Source of the DNA: Platanthera guangdongensis
Lineage: Eukaryota > Streptophyta > Magnoliopsida > Asparagales > Orchidaceae
Direction: 5' to 3'
DNA: 64,000 nt
NCBI GenBank assembly: GCA_039583875.1
Contig: CM077158.1
Span: 237,638,453-237,702,452, forward strand
Shown here: in pieces, positions 21,079-32,324 of the stretch
Position numbering within the stretch: position 1 is the stretch's first letter
How the letters are laid out: each line of letters starts with the position of its first letter
Notes under the pieces: model-generated
The model's input: the letters and a program-made list of their open reading frames with translations, nothing else
The model's database searches: none
What the model was told of the DNA's origin: nothing
Made by a program: the position numbers and the translations under genes

Positions 21079-22490
21079 TTTTGGTGCGGTGAACGTGGAA
21101 CATAGTCTGCTCAAGAAAATTCTAGACAGTCTCATGGTTGGAGGTGAAGGAGAGGGAACCGACTCTAGAAACCCACCACCCCCGGTGAGTGGAGTCACGA
21201 TTTGGATGTTTGAAGATTTCAAGAAAGAGGTCTTACAGACCTTGCATCTTGCATTCGCCGCGAGAGGCGAGTGCTCGACACCGACCAACCTTGTAATTCC
21301 ATCACAACAGCTGGGTGAGAATGCCTCGGGTCATCAGCCTGGGAAGGAGGTGGTTGTTGACGGGGGAGAGCGAGATCTCGATGGGCGAGAGCTGCTCCCC
21401 AACCCGGCAAGTGCAGGAAGAACAAGTGAGTCGGTCGTGTGGGATGGGTCAACTCACCCTTTGGGAGGAGGGAGACCATTCAGCTAGTTGATCGTCTCGT
21501 CCCCAATGCCGGAGGGGTTCCGAGAGTCAGAGATGTCTTATTACACAAATAGAGATGATCTAATGCAACACGTCCAGTGGTTTGAGGATGCAGTTTCCAT
21601 CAGGCAGATGTCGGATGCTTTCAAGTAATGACTCTTCGTCATCACCCTAAAGAAGAAGGCTAGGGGCTGGTTCCACCAGCTCCCCATGAGTTCGATTTAT
21701 TGCTTTGAGAACCTGCGTCGCGAATTCTTGTTGAGGTTCTCAACATCGAAGATGAGAAAGAAGGGAGCGGAGTTCCTGTTCTCAATCAAGCAGGGGGAGA
21801 CGCTGGGAAGTTATGTAGACAGGTTCCAGGAGGAGATTCTTTTAGTCCAAGAGGTACCAGGGTATACCATGATGCTTGCATTTACGCTAGGACTGCGACA
21901 AGGATTCTTTAGTATGGAGTTCAAGATGGAATCTCATCTATCCTTCGAGGAGTTGATGAAAATGGCGGCAAAGGAGATAGAGGGAGAATCGATGAATCTG
22001 GCATTCGCCAAAAAACTGGCTAAGTTGGCGGAGGATGAGGTGAAGTAGCAGTGAATAAATAGACAACAAGAAGCCAGGAGGAAAGAAGAGTCAAACAATC
22101 GGCAGGCCTGGAGACCCCAGGGGGGACCCGTTCAGTGACTAGGGAAAGGATTTCATGGTGGGGAGAATTACAGCGGGGCTAGAGGCGGTTCAACCCTCTA
22201 GGGTGGAGGCAAGGCCAGAGGCCGCCCCTCCCGCCGTAACAGCAAGTGATGGAAATCGCCCGAGGAAGGGGAAGAAGAAGGGAGAATGGAAGGGGATGAA
22301 GAGGAGGGGGTAGGGTGGCGTTGCCATATTGTGACTTCCACCAGGAGGAAGGTCACACAACGAATACATGTCCAGAGTTTCTGGAAATGAGAAGAGCAAG
22401 AGGTATGACACAGCAACAACAGCCATACAAAGATGGTCGAGCAGAGTATGAGGTAGATTCTAGTTGGCGACCAGGTCAAGGCGGCGACTA
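21079..22490 (+). pseudogene. Gypsy gag (Tat-type), second copy, broken
   Basis: The leader and first gag codons (21,089-21,487) end in a stop. The frame reappears with MPEGFRESEMSYY, and then FLLRFSTSKMRKKGAEF and the capsid block YVDRFQEEILLVQEVPG (21,686-22,048). A zinc knuckle with the same C-x2-H-x4-H-x4-C spacing as the minus copy is readable at about 22,327-22,370. Nothing of pol follows: the element ends near 22,490. It is about as decayed as the minus copy but lies in the opposite direction. Confidence 0.75.
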
Positions 22491-22711
22491 AGATGGATAA
22501 TCACTAGCTCGCGACTTTGTCTCTCTGAAGAAAGGATCCACAGGCTAACTCAAAGTCTAGGAAATGAGATGGTCGAGATCTATTATGAGATTACGAAGTC
22601 CTTCTCCTAGTAAATTTGGGGTCCTATTTATAGGTAAATCCAAGATGAGGAGGTGTCTTATTTATAGCCTCACCCCCAGCGACTAGGCGACTTCTTGGGG
22701 GAGCTCGCTCA
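22491..22711. other. Noncoding remnant, possibly Tat LTR-like
   Basis: There is no reading frame of note. Short GCGAC/GGCGAG words like those in the Tat LTRs occur here and continue at 24,887, on the other side of the inserted solo LTR. Confidence 0.3.
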
Positions 22712-24195
22712 TGTAACAACCCAAAATGAAAATACATGTAAATTTTTTTTTATATCCCCGATAATGAAAAAGGCACTGAAAGTTTATGTTTTATTTGATT
22801 GAATTTATATTTTTTTCGTTGGGTACATTTCTCTTAGTTTTGCAAGTGCCAATATTTCATTCGGTTGAGTTGCCCTTTTATTTATTTGGGCTTGCTACCT
22901 TTGATGTGGGTTGGCTTGTATAAATGGGCTGGATGCAGTGAGCTGCTGGATATTTAATGCTGGCTGCTTAGTTTGTTTGTTGGCTGGCTGTATTTGTGCT
23001 GTGCTGGAGGATTTATGTGTTGGCTGTGTAGGTGTTGGTTGGGTATGATTTTGGATTCGGGCAATGGCATCTGGAGTGGTTGTTGGTGTGACCTTGCCGC
23101 TTAGCCGCTTAGCTTACTGTTATAACTCGATGTCGAGCTTCAGTTTCTTCCACGCTGCTTTTTCGTCACTATATTGCTTCTGCGAATCCAGTCTTCCTCT
23201 TCTTCCTCTGGCTGCTCTACTTCGACAGAGAACTCTTCTTCTCCTTCTTCTACTTCATCTCTTTCTCCCTTTGTGCATCTAGCTGTCGGTGCAGTGTCGG
23301 GCTTCCCGTACTGACGCGGTCGTGCTTTCGTGTCGTCGACATCGCCGTGTCGACGCTGTTTTGCCTCTGTCGCTTCTGTGCCAACGGTTCTGCCATGCCA
23401 ATTAGGGATTGCTGCTCTACTACTACTGCTTCTATTCTTCTTCTACTGTTGTACCCTTTGTTGTATAGCTGCTGCTGCTCGACTTCATTGTTGGCCCAAT
23501 TCTGCTACCTCTCGAGCTGTTGTGCGTCTTGTTGTTGCTCCTGAGCTTCAGTGTAACTTCTGTGCCCTTCTCCTCTCCCTTCTGGTTGTAAGGATGTTCT
23601 TCTCCCTCTCTACTTTCTGAATTTTAGATTATAGGATTGTTTTTGTTGTTTTTCTGCTGTTTTAAGACAGAAAATCGTGTACCTTTTTATGAATATGTGG
23701 GTAGCAGGTTTCATAATTTTTGAGTTACATTTTGTTGAATTTTCAAGGGGTGGTTTACCTAATTTTTTAGGCTTTGCTGGACAGAAATTGAGGGGAAGGG
23801 TGTCCATTTGGGGGCTGGTTTAGTCCATTTTGAAGCTTATTTATAGCTGTCCGGCAAAGTTTATAAGTGATTTAATATTTTTGACGTTTTTTGATTCTCG
23901 ATATTTTTAGCGACTATAAATCATTTATATGATTATTATGAGACGCACCGAGTAAAATGAGTGTTATTACATTGGTTTTCGCAACCAAGACCAAATTGGA
24001 AGGGACTGAGGATGACGTCTCAGGATAATATGAATAAGGGCAAACCTGCTGTGACTATTTTATTTCTTGAATTAAGTTTATTAACGTAATTTCTTATTCT
24101 TGTTTACCTTTTTAATAAATATTACATGTGCATATGAGTTTAACTCATTAAGATATCGCTATGAAATAAAATGTGGGCGGAGAAAAACATAAAAG

Positions 24196-24231
<36 letters not shown>

Positions 24232-24886
24232 CTCAGGGGATCAGTTTTATTAAAAACTCTTGTTTATACGACAAAATAAAATATATTTAAAACTCTGCAT
24301 AGAGAAATGTGATGTTTTGAATCCTATGATGTGGAAGGGATCTACGGATGGATTCACCAGTAAGGGTGAGCCTACGGAAAGCCCTTAAGTGGGTGTGGCA
24401 AAAAAAATAAATCACCAGAACATTTTTCATTTTATGTAACTAAAATTAAGGGGTAATTTAAGGATCAGTACTGAGAATATTCAAATAATTATTTTATTAT
24501 AATGTATGCATATTGTTATCTCCCCTTTATTTGCATGTATGGTTATTCACGAAATACTTTTTTCACATAGTCATAATTTTTATGACTAACCCTTTTTTAC
24601 CCTTTTTTAGCAACAGGAACCACTCCTAGTACTCAGAAAGGGGATCCCGCCGGAAGAGTTAGCAAAGCTCGAGAAAGGCGTCAAGCCTCGTGTATCAATC
24701 CCGATTCTGATTTTTTTTGTATGGAAGAATACTTGTAGTCTATTTGTATTCGGATGCAAATACATAATGAATAAAATGTTGGTGTTTATGTTCTTTGTGA
24801 TGTGTTTCATATGTTGCAACTATTTTATTGAATTATTGTTTGATTCTTGAAATCATTTTGGAAGCCCAGGAATTTGGGTCTTCACA
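22712..24886. mobile_element. Probable solo LTR of a gypsy element, 2.2 kb
   Basis: It begins TGTAACAACCCAAA and ends TTTGGGTCTTCACA, so the ends are imperfect inverted repeats as in chromovirus LTRs. The flanks are GCTCA and ACTCA, a target duplication with one mismatch. Near the right end are AATAAA-type signals (about 24,770). No protein domain is visible; the Leu/Ser-rich open frames at 23,064-23,620 look like chance frames in CT-rich DNA. Confidence 0.65.
24198..24229. repeat. TA microsatellite
   Basis: An uninterrupted run of about 16 TA units inside the solo LTR. Confidence 0.95.
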
Positions 24887-25734
24887 ACTCAGGTTGGGCG
24901 AGTAACTGGCCATGTCGCCTACCTGGCGTGTATATGAGGGGAGCTCATCATACTCGCTCATGTCTTCTACTGTCTTGAGCGTTGGCTCTGACTTTTGTCA
25001 TGACTTGTTGACTTTAACTCTTGCTGACCTGACTCTAGGGGTTCCACCCTCAATGAATATGTGTTGTACATGATGTTTATGCTGCTACTTTCCAGTTATT
25101 TTATGTTGCACTCTTTCAGATATTTGATACTAGCTTAAGAAATGAAAAAATAGTATATTGAAATGTTGCTACTAACTTTCTTGTGCTTCGGCTATTTACT
25201 TATTGTTATGTGTGTAGGCTCGTCCCCAGGATATAGATCCAGGGAGGAGTTGTGTTTCCACTTAGCTATGTGACTAACGATTATTTTAATAATCACTCAC
25301 AGAAGACGGAGCACTGTGAAGTCCAGTTGTCGTAGGACGGTACGTCAGCTGACATGACTACCATAACAGAGATACACCCATCGTCTCCAGACTTCCGAGA
25401 CATGAGTTCCTAGAGCGCAAGCTTGAGATAGAGTAAAAGATCTAGTAGTAGTAGTCCTTTTGAAGCCCACGGCTCGTTTATATAAGTGTCTACAGCCTAT
25501 GCTTTTACTCTATTAAATATATATATATTGTTATATATATATTTGAGAGGCTTTATGTTATTACTTTTGTATATCTGTGATGTGATGTAAATGTTGTAAT
25601 TCATGTCAGGCAAGGGTGCCAACTAGCGTTTGGTAGAGTGGGTTGTAGGCACTTGGGAAGCATTGGGTGACCGTCTTAGGTAGTAAGACCTGTCTCCGAC
25701 CCGACCCGGGCAAGGGGTGGGGGAGGGGGTCTTA
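24887..25734. repeat. Mixed LTR fragments, noncoding
   Basis: The first about 170 bp look like the continuation of 22,491-22,711. From about 25,060 on the sequence resembles the end of another chromovirus LTR, finishing GGGGGTCTTACA at 25,734. The start of that LTR was not found, so it is probably truncated. Confidence 0.4.
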
Positions 25735-26075
25735 CACGGGGTGCGTGCAGGAAACTGACAGTCGTTATGGCTCACCCTCCACAGCTTTGCATCACCTTCT
25801 AACATGAAGGTCGCGAACTGAAACTGCTTGTTCTCTGGTGCCTCTGCCGCTCTCAAGAGCTCCTGAATCCTTACCAACCAGTCATCGGCATCAGTCGGTG
25901 TGCCGATTCCCTTGAATGTTGGAGGATGGAAACTCAAAAAATATTTCATCTGGCAGCCTCCCTGCCCAACAACAGCTCTCTCAGCTAACGGCTCTTCCTG
26001 CCTGGCCGCTTCCTCAGGTGTGATAGGCATCTCACCCCGAGTAACAGGATTCGTCACCTGAGCAATAGGTGTCAC
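25735..26075 (-). pseudogene. Truncated gag of a chromovirus-like gypsy element
   Basis: On the minus strand it reads FLSFHPPTFKGIGTPTDADD, then DWLVRIQELLRAAEAPE and FMLEGDAKLW. That is the retrotransposon-gag capsid domain typical of Tekay/Del chromoviruses. About 110 residues are present. The reading then runs into the LTR end at 25,734, so zinc knuckle and pol are gone. The element's own 5' LTR lies to the right (26,412-28,599). Confidence 0.75.
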
Positions 26076-26411
26076 AACTTATGATGTCGCCACAGCTTGG
26101 GTCGCTACCATTGTTTCTGCTAGCATGCGACAGAAATCGGCGGGGGACACACCCATGCCCATGAGACCCAGAGCAGTAGCACTACTTACCGAAGGCTCCT
26201 CTTGCAGCCTTGACATCCTGCATTGTCGTTTCTACACTATCATAAGCATGGTAACAAACGAATCATGTTCTATTCACGAAACTTGAACACACTGACACTC
26301 ATGGTCCAGCAATATACTCATATGTGGGCAATTTCTTTGTGCGATCAGATTACACTAAATCGACGGCTAAACCTCAACTTGGACACAAACCTACCTTTGA
26401 TATCAAATTAT
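26076..26411 (-). other. 5' leader of the truncated chromovirus-like element
   Basis: This is the noncoding leader between LTR and gag. Beside the LTR end is a degenerate match (TTTGATATCA on the plus strand) to the reverse of the tRNA-Met primer site. No other feature was seen. Confidence 0.4.
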
Positions 26412-28599
26412 AACACATCCCCTGCAATGACCATATAATATGGGTCCGGTCGGAATCGCACAACATATAGACGTCATAGCTTTGGTATTATAAAATAAAA
26501 GAACCACCCATCTCAAAATTCAAAATGTAAAATAGTGGAAACATTCCAAAACAGACTATAAGTTGTCCACGAGTACATAAGAGTCCAAAATGTATTATAT
26601 CCTTATACCACCCAAATGTCCAAAACATTGTCAATATTTCTCAAAACAAGAGTACAACAATCTTATGCTACCTCGGTATGCAAGCCGAAAACAGAGTAAG
26701 GAAACACAACAAACTACAAAACATGAGATAACACTTCATGAGGCTTAGAGCTTTTTGGCCAACGGGTTAGCTTTAGCTTGTGATCCTTTCCCTATAGAGG
26801 TTTAAAGTAACGTAGGTCAACTAAGTCTGACCTCAACTATATAACAAACACTCCTCCTCCCGACCATCCCTGGCGGACCCCGGGACACTTTATCACCCTG
26901 CAGGTCAGCACTTCGTATGCATATGTGATAAAATAAAACGTAACATAAAAGCAACAGGAGTTGGTGTCACAATCATCAAACACGTTTATATGTTGAACAT
27001 GTAAATAAAAAGGGGAATACAATATATGTATGCAAACCTGAGTTTCACCCAATGCATCAAATATCGCGTATGATTCTAATATATCACCATGCATCATCAA
27101 TCACAACAACATTCATGGGCACTCTCATTTCCTCAAAGACATACAAACCCACGACCAAGAACTCTCGTAGAGACCCCACTCACACATGAATCACAACACC
27201 ATCGGGCTTGTCCATCAACTCCATCGTTCTCACCAATTTCACCAAATGAACACAACTCATGTTAAGAACTCACACGTATACCTCACCTGCACATGGATCA
27301 CAACACTATTGGGTTTGTCCAAAGCACATCCTTCTCGTCGGTTTTCACAAAAAAAAAAAGATTTGTCTTGTCGGGACACCCTCCACATGTGAATCACAAC
27401 ATCACGGGGACGGCCGACCACATAGACAAAGCCACAGCTTCGCATACAAACGGACATCACAATCCATCACTTACATTTCCCCGCCCTAGCCAATGTTCAT
27501 TCTCATACAAAAATAAGGGGCATCACAACGATGTCTTCGCTGCAATCGAATTTCTAGCAAAATCAATAAATGCACGTATATCAACATCACCAAATTGGAC
27601 CACCGGTCGCGATTATGGCTTTACCCACCATGCCTAATCCACTAACAGAGTGAATCTCTAATGTAAAGTATGTTGGGGACGGACTCAATCGACCTAGTGG
27701 TTCCTCTTGAACATAGGCGACTCGAATCCCTCTCATTTGAGAGATCTGATACCAAAATGCAAAAAAAGGGCATAAACGAAAGGGATGTCATGCACGCATC
27801 CTAAAACCGGGAGAAGAGATGTCGTTACCTTGTGAAATCTCTTCATAGCCATAGAGATCTTGATTTATACGGATGGAAGTGTTCGCCTTCAAGCCCTCTC
27901 CGCGATGTCGGTCTCGGATCGCGAATCGGAGCTCCGAAGCTCCATTAATGGCGGAAACCCATCTTCTTCTTCTGCTTCCATAGCTCTCCCCTCTCTCTGC
28001 CTCTTAGAAAGAGAAAACCCTAGGTAAAATGAGGTTGAAACCCTTATTTCCCGGCCATATCCCAGCAGGAACAAATCTCCATCGTTGGTTCCTACTTAAA
28101 ATCCCACGAACGACCATAATTTCACCTTGAAACGGACTGACTGGGTCTGCATACTGCTTGTGACACGGCCGTGTACAAGCACTTACAAAAAATCGCCACC
28201 CACAGAGCTCTACACGGCTTTGTACTTGGCCGTGTCGCAGGTCGTATAGATCTACACAGCTCTGTGCACAGCCGTGTGTCAGGTTGTGTTCCTCTCTGAT
28301 TTCATAAACTACTTAGACAGTTTATCTGCACGGTCTTGTACACAGTCGTGCGCCAGGTCGTGTTCTACTCTGATTTTCAAACTGTTTAAGGAAAACTGCA
28401 CACAGCTTCTGTACACAGCCATGTTCCAGGTTGTGTACAACCTTAAACAAGAACGGGTGCACGGATCGTGTACACGGCGGTTGGGATCCCGTGCTTGGTG
28501 CTTATTACACAGAACGGGTGCACGGATCGTGTATACGGCGGTTTCGTCCGGTAACTCCCCATTTCATTAGTGAGGGAGGAGAAATTTCTGTAATTTACA
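26412..28599 (-). repeat. LTR of the truncated chromovirus-like element
   Basis: About 2.19 kb, close in length to the solo LTR at 17,572-19,776. Matching landmarks appear in the same order: a TATAACACATCCCC start, a segment with CGGATCGCGAATCGGAG..GAAGCTC, CTCTCCTCTCTC, and then ACACGGCCGTGT palindromes before the end at TTTACA. The two are diverged members of one family. The right edge is approximate. The LTR ends about 155 bp before the probable HIR TATA box. Confidence 0.65.
28160..28545. repeat. ACACGGCCGTGT-type palindromes in the LTR
   Basis: Several complementary pairs such as GACACGGCCGTGTAC, TTGGCCGTGTCGCAGG and CACAGCCGTGTGTCAGG are spread over this stretch, along with a repeated GGGTGCACGGATCGTGTA (28,456 and 28,517). 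TGTCGACA is absent here, unlike in the solo LTR. Confidence 0.7.
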
Positions 28600-28753
28600 G
28601 CCCAAAATTCCTACAAATTGGGGTTGACCCCATTTGTAGGAATTCACTTACATCCAGATATTGGTTTGAAAGTTTTTTAGATTTGGCTGGCTCTTCTGCG
28701 ATCCATGTGGTTCACGCTTTATTTTATTTTATTTTTAATTTTTTATTTTGGTC

Positions 28754-28760
28754 TATAAAT
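28754..28760 (+). promoter_or_regulatory. Probable TATA box of the HIR gene
   Basis: TATAAAT lies in AT-rich DNA, followed after about 160 bp by a GC-rich, CCGGCG-containing stretch that looks like a plant 5' leader. It is the best promoter candidate upstream of the HIR coding exons. No transcript evidence is available. Confidence 0.4.
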
Positions 28761-28784
28761 AATAAGAATTTCTGCAAAGAATAA

Positions 28785-31700
28785 ATTTAATTCTCTTTAG
28801 ATAATTATCCCCAGAATTTCCACGTCAAATTCTAAATTCGTCTTAAATACGAAAAAGCCGACCCTGAATTCGATCTGAATTATTAGGTTTCTCATTAGCC
28901 GGTCGTCGGCACCTCCGATTCCGCCGATCACCGGCAGATCACGGAGCCGCCTATTCCGGCAACAAACGCCGGCGAAGTCGTCGATCTGCTCTAGGTTTCC
29001 TCCGTCTTATTGTTTTCTCCCTTGTTAATAATGATTCTGATTCCATAACGTTTTCCCCCTTTAACTTTGCCGAAGCTTCCTAGCAGCTTCCTTCCGCACC
29101 TCTCGTTGATTTCATTTTTATTGTATTCTTAATCTGCACTCTAGGGTATCTTATTACTTTGTGCTCCCCATGTTCGTTAGATGTATAAACATGAAGATAA
29201 CTGAGCAAAAGTAGCTTAATTGGTGAATATTTTGTTCCAGATTGCCATTTTTTGGTTAATTTTCGCAAATATCTTAAAATTCGCATCTTTCTGGTGAAGG
29301 TTTCTTCACAAATAACATAGAAATAGTATCGTTGTGGTGAAGGTTTCTTCTGTCTATTAATTCTGATATCTCAATCACGATCTCAATCAAAAGTATTTGA
29401 TTCAGGAAAGTTAAGGCATTGAGAGTGCCGTGGAAGTCATTCTCTAGGCAGATGTGTTTGTTTAATGAGTACAGAATTTTCAACTAATTTCTTTTTGCTC
29501 AAGAGACTTCTTGTTTGGGTATTCTTGTTTGGTGCTCTCTAATTTTTGATATTTCTCTATTTCTTCATTCCACACACGCACGGGCACGGGCAGTGGCGGA
29601 ACTAGGAATTTTTGGCCGCCCGGGCACAATAAATTTTAATATATTTTAATATGCAAACTAAAAGATAAAAAATATACTGATAGTTGCTAGTAAATCAAAA
29701 TACCTTGACGTTGATCTCATAGAGATAAAAGCAGATTGATAACAAGAGATTTATGGATGATAAATAAAAAACACGACATATGAAGACGAGATAAAAAAAC
29801 ACTGGAATACCATGTACACATATTGTAGAGCAAAAAACAACATAAAGGAACTTACTTGATCAGCAAATCATTTTCCATGTACACATATTCTGAAATTTGG
29901 TGAAGAAGAAGAAATTTGGGGAAGAAGAAGAAGAAGCAGAAATTTGGTGAAGAAGAAGAAGGCACCTTGAGGAGGCGGACCTTGAGGGGGCGGACCTTGA
30001 GGAGGCGGACGGGAGGCGGGAGCATCAGCGATCAGGAGATCGGAGCAGCAGCAGTGATCGGGGCGAATTCAGAGCGGGCTAGGGCAAATTCGCATAATAA
30101 AATCGTTTCGCCTGACGCCCGGTGAAATCCGCGAATATTCACACCCGACACGTGCCCGAGTGTGTCTGAAGGTGGGTCCGCCTGTGGGCGGGGCTTCGCC
30201 CTACGGGGCCAACCCGCGACCGTACCCCGATCAAGATAGGCACGGGGCTCCGCCCCTATCGATTAATTAATGCACTAATTTTGGCTTTGAGCTCTCTAAT
30301 TTTTGATATTTCTCTCTTTCTTCATTCCACTAATACACACACACACACACACACATGCACGCACGAGTGGCATGCACGGGGCTCCGTCCTACGGCCAACC
30401 CGCGACAGTACCCCGATCACGATAGGCAGCCCCTATCAATTAATTAATGCACTAATTTTGGTTTTGAGCTCTCTAATTTTTGATATTTCTCTATTTCTTC
30501 ATTCCACTAATACACACATGCACACACGAGTGACATGCACGGGGCTCCGCTCCTATCAATGAATTAATGTGGTTTAAAATAAACTCACTGTTGATTAATT
30601 AATGCGGAAAATAGTTATACATCATTTTTTTTGTTTTGTTAAAATAAATTCTAATTGTGATTCATATATCATTAATTTTCCATCGTTACTTTTCCAAATC
30701 AACTTTAAAGTTGACACTCATAATGATTTCCTATCATAGTAGGTATAGGAGCAATTACTTAAATGGGCATTGTAGTTTATTTTTTTGAAATAGATTGCAG
30801 TGTATGTTAAGCCATTAAATGAAAACAACAAGGCTATATTTGATAATTTTAAATGTTTCACCAAATGTAACTTTACCTGTTTAATATTATAAAGATATAT
30901 ACTAAGTACATAAAAGAGAAACGTTTGGCCAATTTGGTGTAACACTCTCTCTAACCTTTGATATTTCTTTGTTTTGTTCAGTATGAATATTCAGCATGAG
31001 GGGGTTTGTGCTTGTTCCACTAATATATAAAAAAAATGAAGTGCATTAAGCGGGGACCATTGTTCTGTTATCATGGAATCCTTCCTGAGATCGCCGTTCT
31101 GCATGCTTGCATGCTTGTTTTATTCACCATTTCATGTTGTTTTCTTAAGAAAAATGGTGTATTTAGGAGGTCTAACACGCCAAGACGCATGAAGCATTAG
31201 GATTCATAAATTCGTTCTTGAGATAAGATCAATGATGAGGGTGGTACTTTGAGGAGCTTTAATAAATTATTTAAAAGTCCCTGTCAAGGATTCTTGAGTC
31301 AATGGAATACTAGTTGCAAAAAATAAATATAATACCCTTCTTAGACTTTTTCTCCTCTAAGATTTTTTTGAAGTCATTTTTGCAACTAGCTCTGTAATTC
31401 TTATGGTTACAGCTATGTTTGTCCGTCTCTCTGGTTGGGGGAAGGGATAAGGGATGTGAGCTGTAGTGATGTACCTATATATATTGCTTTATAGGCATCT
31501 CTTTCTTTCTATTCATATATATCTCCAAATTGTTAGTGTAATATCTTTCACTGGTTCTGATCTCAGGAAAGAAGAAGCTCATGTATGGTTATCCTTCTCT
31601 AAAAATTCTTACATATTTTGAATATCTGGATGACGGTTGGTTGCTGCACAGAGATATTTTCTTACGCATTTATTTATACTTTAGAAGATAAAACTTGTTT

Positions 31701-32324
31701 TTATTTAAGCTTGGTCGAGGATAGACAATTGCCAGTTTGGGGCCAAGTTTTCGGTTATTAGGATAGATGACCTAGTTTTTCGATCAATTTTTTTTGTAGA
31801 ACGGAAAATCTGTCTCTTTCTGTTTGTGTGTATAAGTCTCTGTTTGTAACTCTCGCCCCCACCAAAGGCTTGCTGGAACGCTGGGTTGGAGCTCCGTACT
31901 CTAGCCCAGAACATCGGCCTAGCGGCTGAATTTGCCTGTGGAATGCCACCACACCAAAAATCCTGTTTGGTGCTGGTCTTGGGCCGCCTGAACTGAACAG
32001 GAGAGCCAAACAATGCCTAAATATGATGTTAGAGAACAATTCTAGGAATTCATATTCTAAACTCCCTTGTACTCCATTCATACATTTTGTTCTTTTTTGA
32101 GCATGTTAATGATTCATTCATGCCATATCGTGAAAGTTCCATCGACTTTAAAATGATCTTCGATTCTCTTATCAAAGAAAATGTGTATCCAACTCAATTC
32201 TTGATTCCTATAATATTTGTGGCACTCTGGTTATTGTGTGATGTTCTTTTTGTAACATATGGTTGTTTTTTTTATATATTTTTCTTGCTAATTCTTATGC
32301 CAGATAACACCCAAAGTGTAATCC
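28785..32324 (+). other. Probable 5' leader exon and leader intron of HIR
   Basis: A leader exon could run from about 28,785 to 28,994 (CTCTAG|GTTTCC) and join at 32,304 (TATGCCAG|ATAACACC), 21 bases before the HIR ATG. The acceptor fits well; the donor is less certain. The 3.3-kb intron holds a hAT-like insert and repeated segments (listed separately). The rest, 30,570-32,290, shows only AT-rich DNA. Confidence 0.4.
29534..30560 (+). repeat. Three copies of a GCTCTCTAATTTTTGATA-type segment and a probable hAT-like insert
   Basis: Copies of a segment starting GCTCTCTAATTTTTGATATT stand at 29,534, 30,289 and 30,468. The last two extend over about 175 bp, with a CA microsatellite (30,334-30,352) and GCATGCACGGGGCTCCG. 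Between the first and second copies is DNA starting CAGTGGCGGAACTAGGAATT (29,591), the form of many plant hAT-type ends. Its other end was not identified. The GAA-rich, GGCGGACC-repeated stretch at 29,897-30,020 belongs to that insert. Confidence 0.5.

Noticed and set aside
23064..23620. Leu/Ser/Cys-rich frames that resemble secreted peptides
   Set aside because: They lie in CT-rich DNA of a probable solo LTR, have no conserved domain and overlap in several frames.
22712..25734. A single 3-kb LTR from TGTAACAACCC to GGGTCTTACA
   Set aside because: The flanks (GCTCA and CGGGG) do not match, while the end at 24,886 gives a near-perfect duplication and similar ends.
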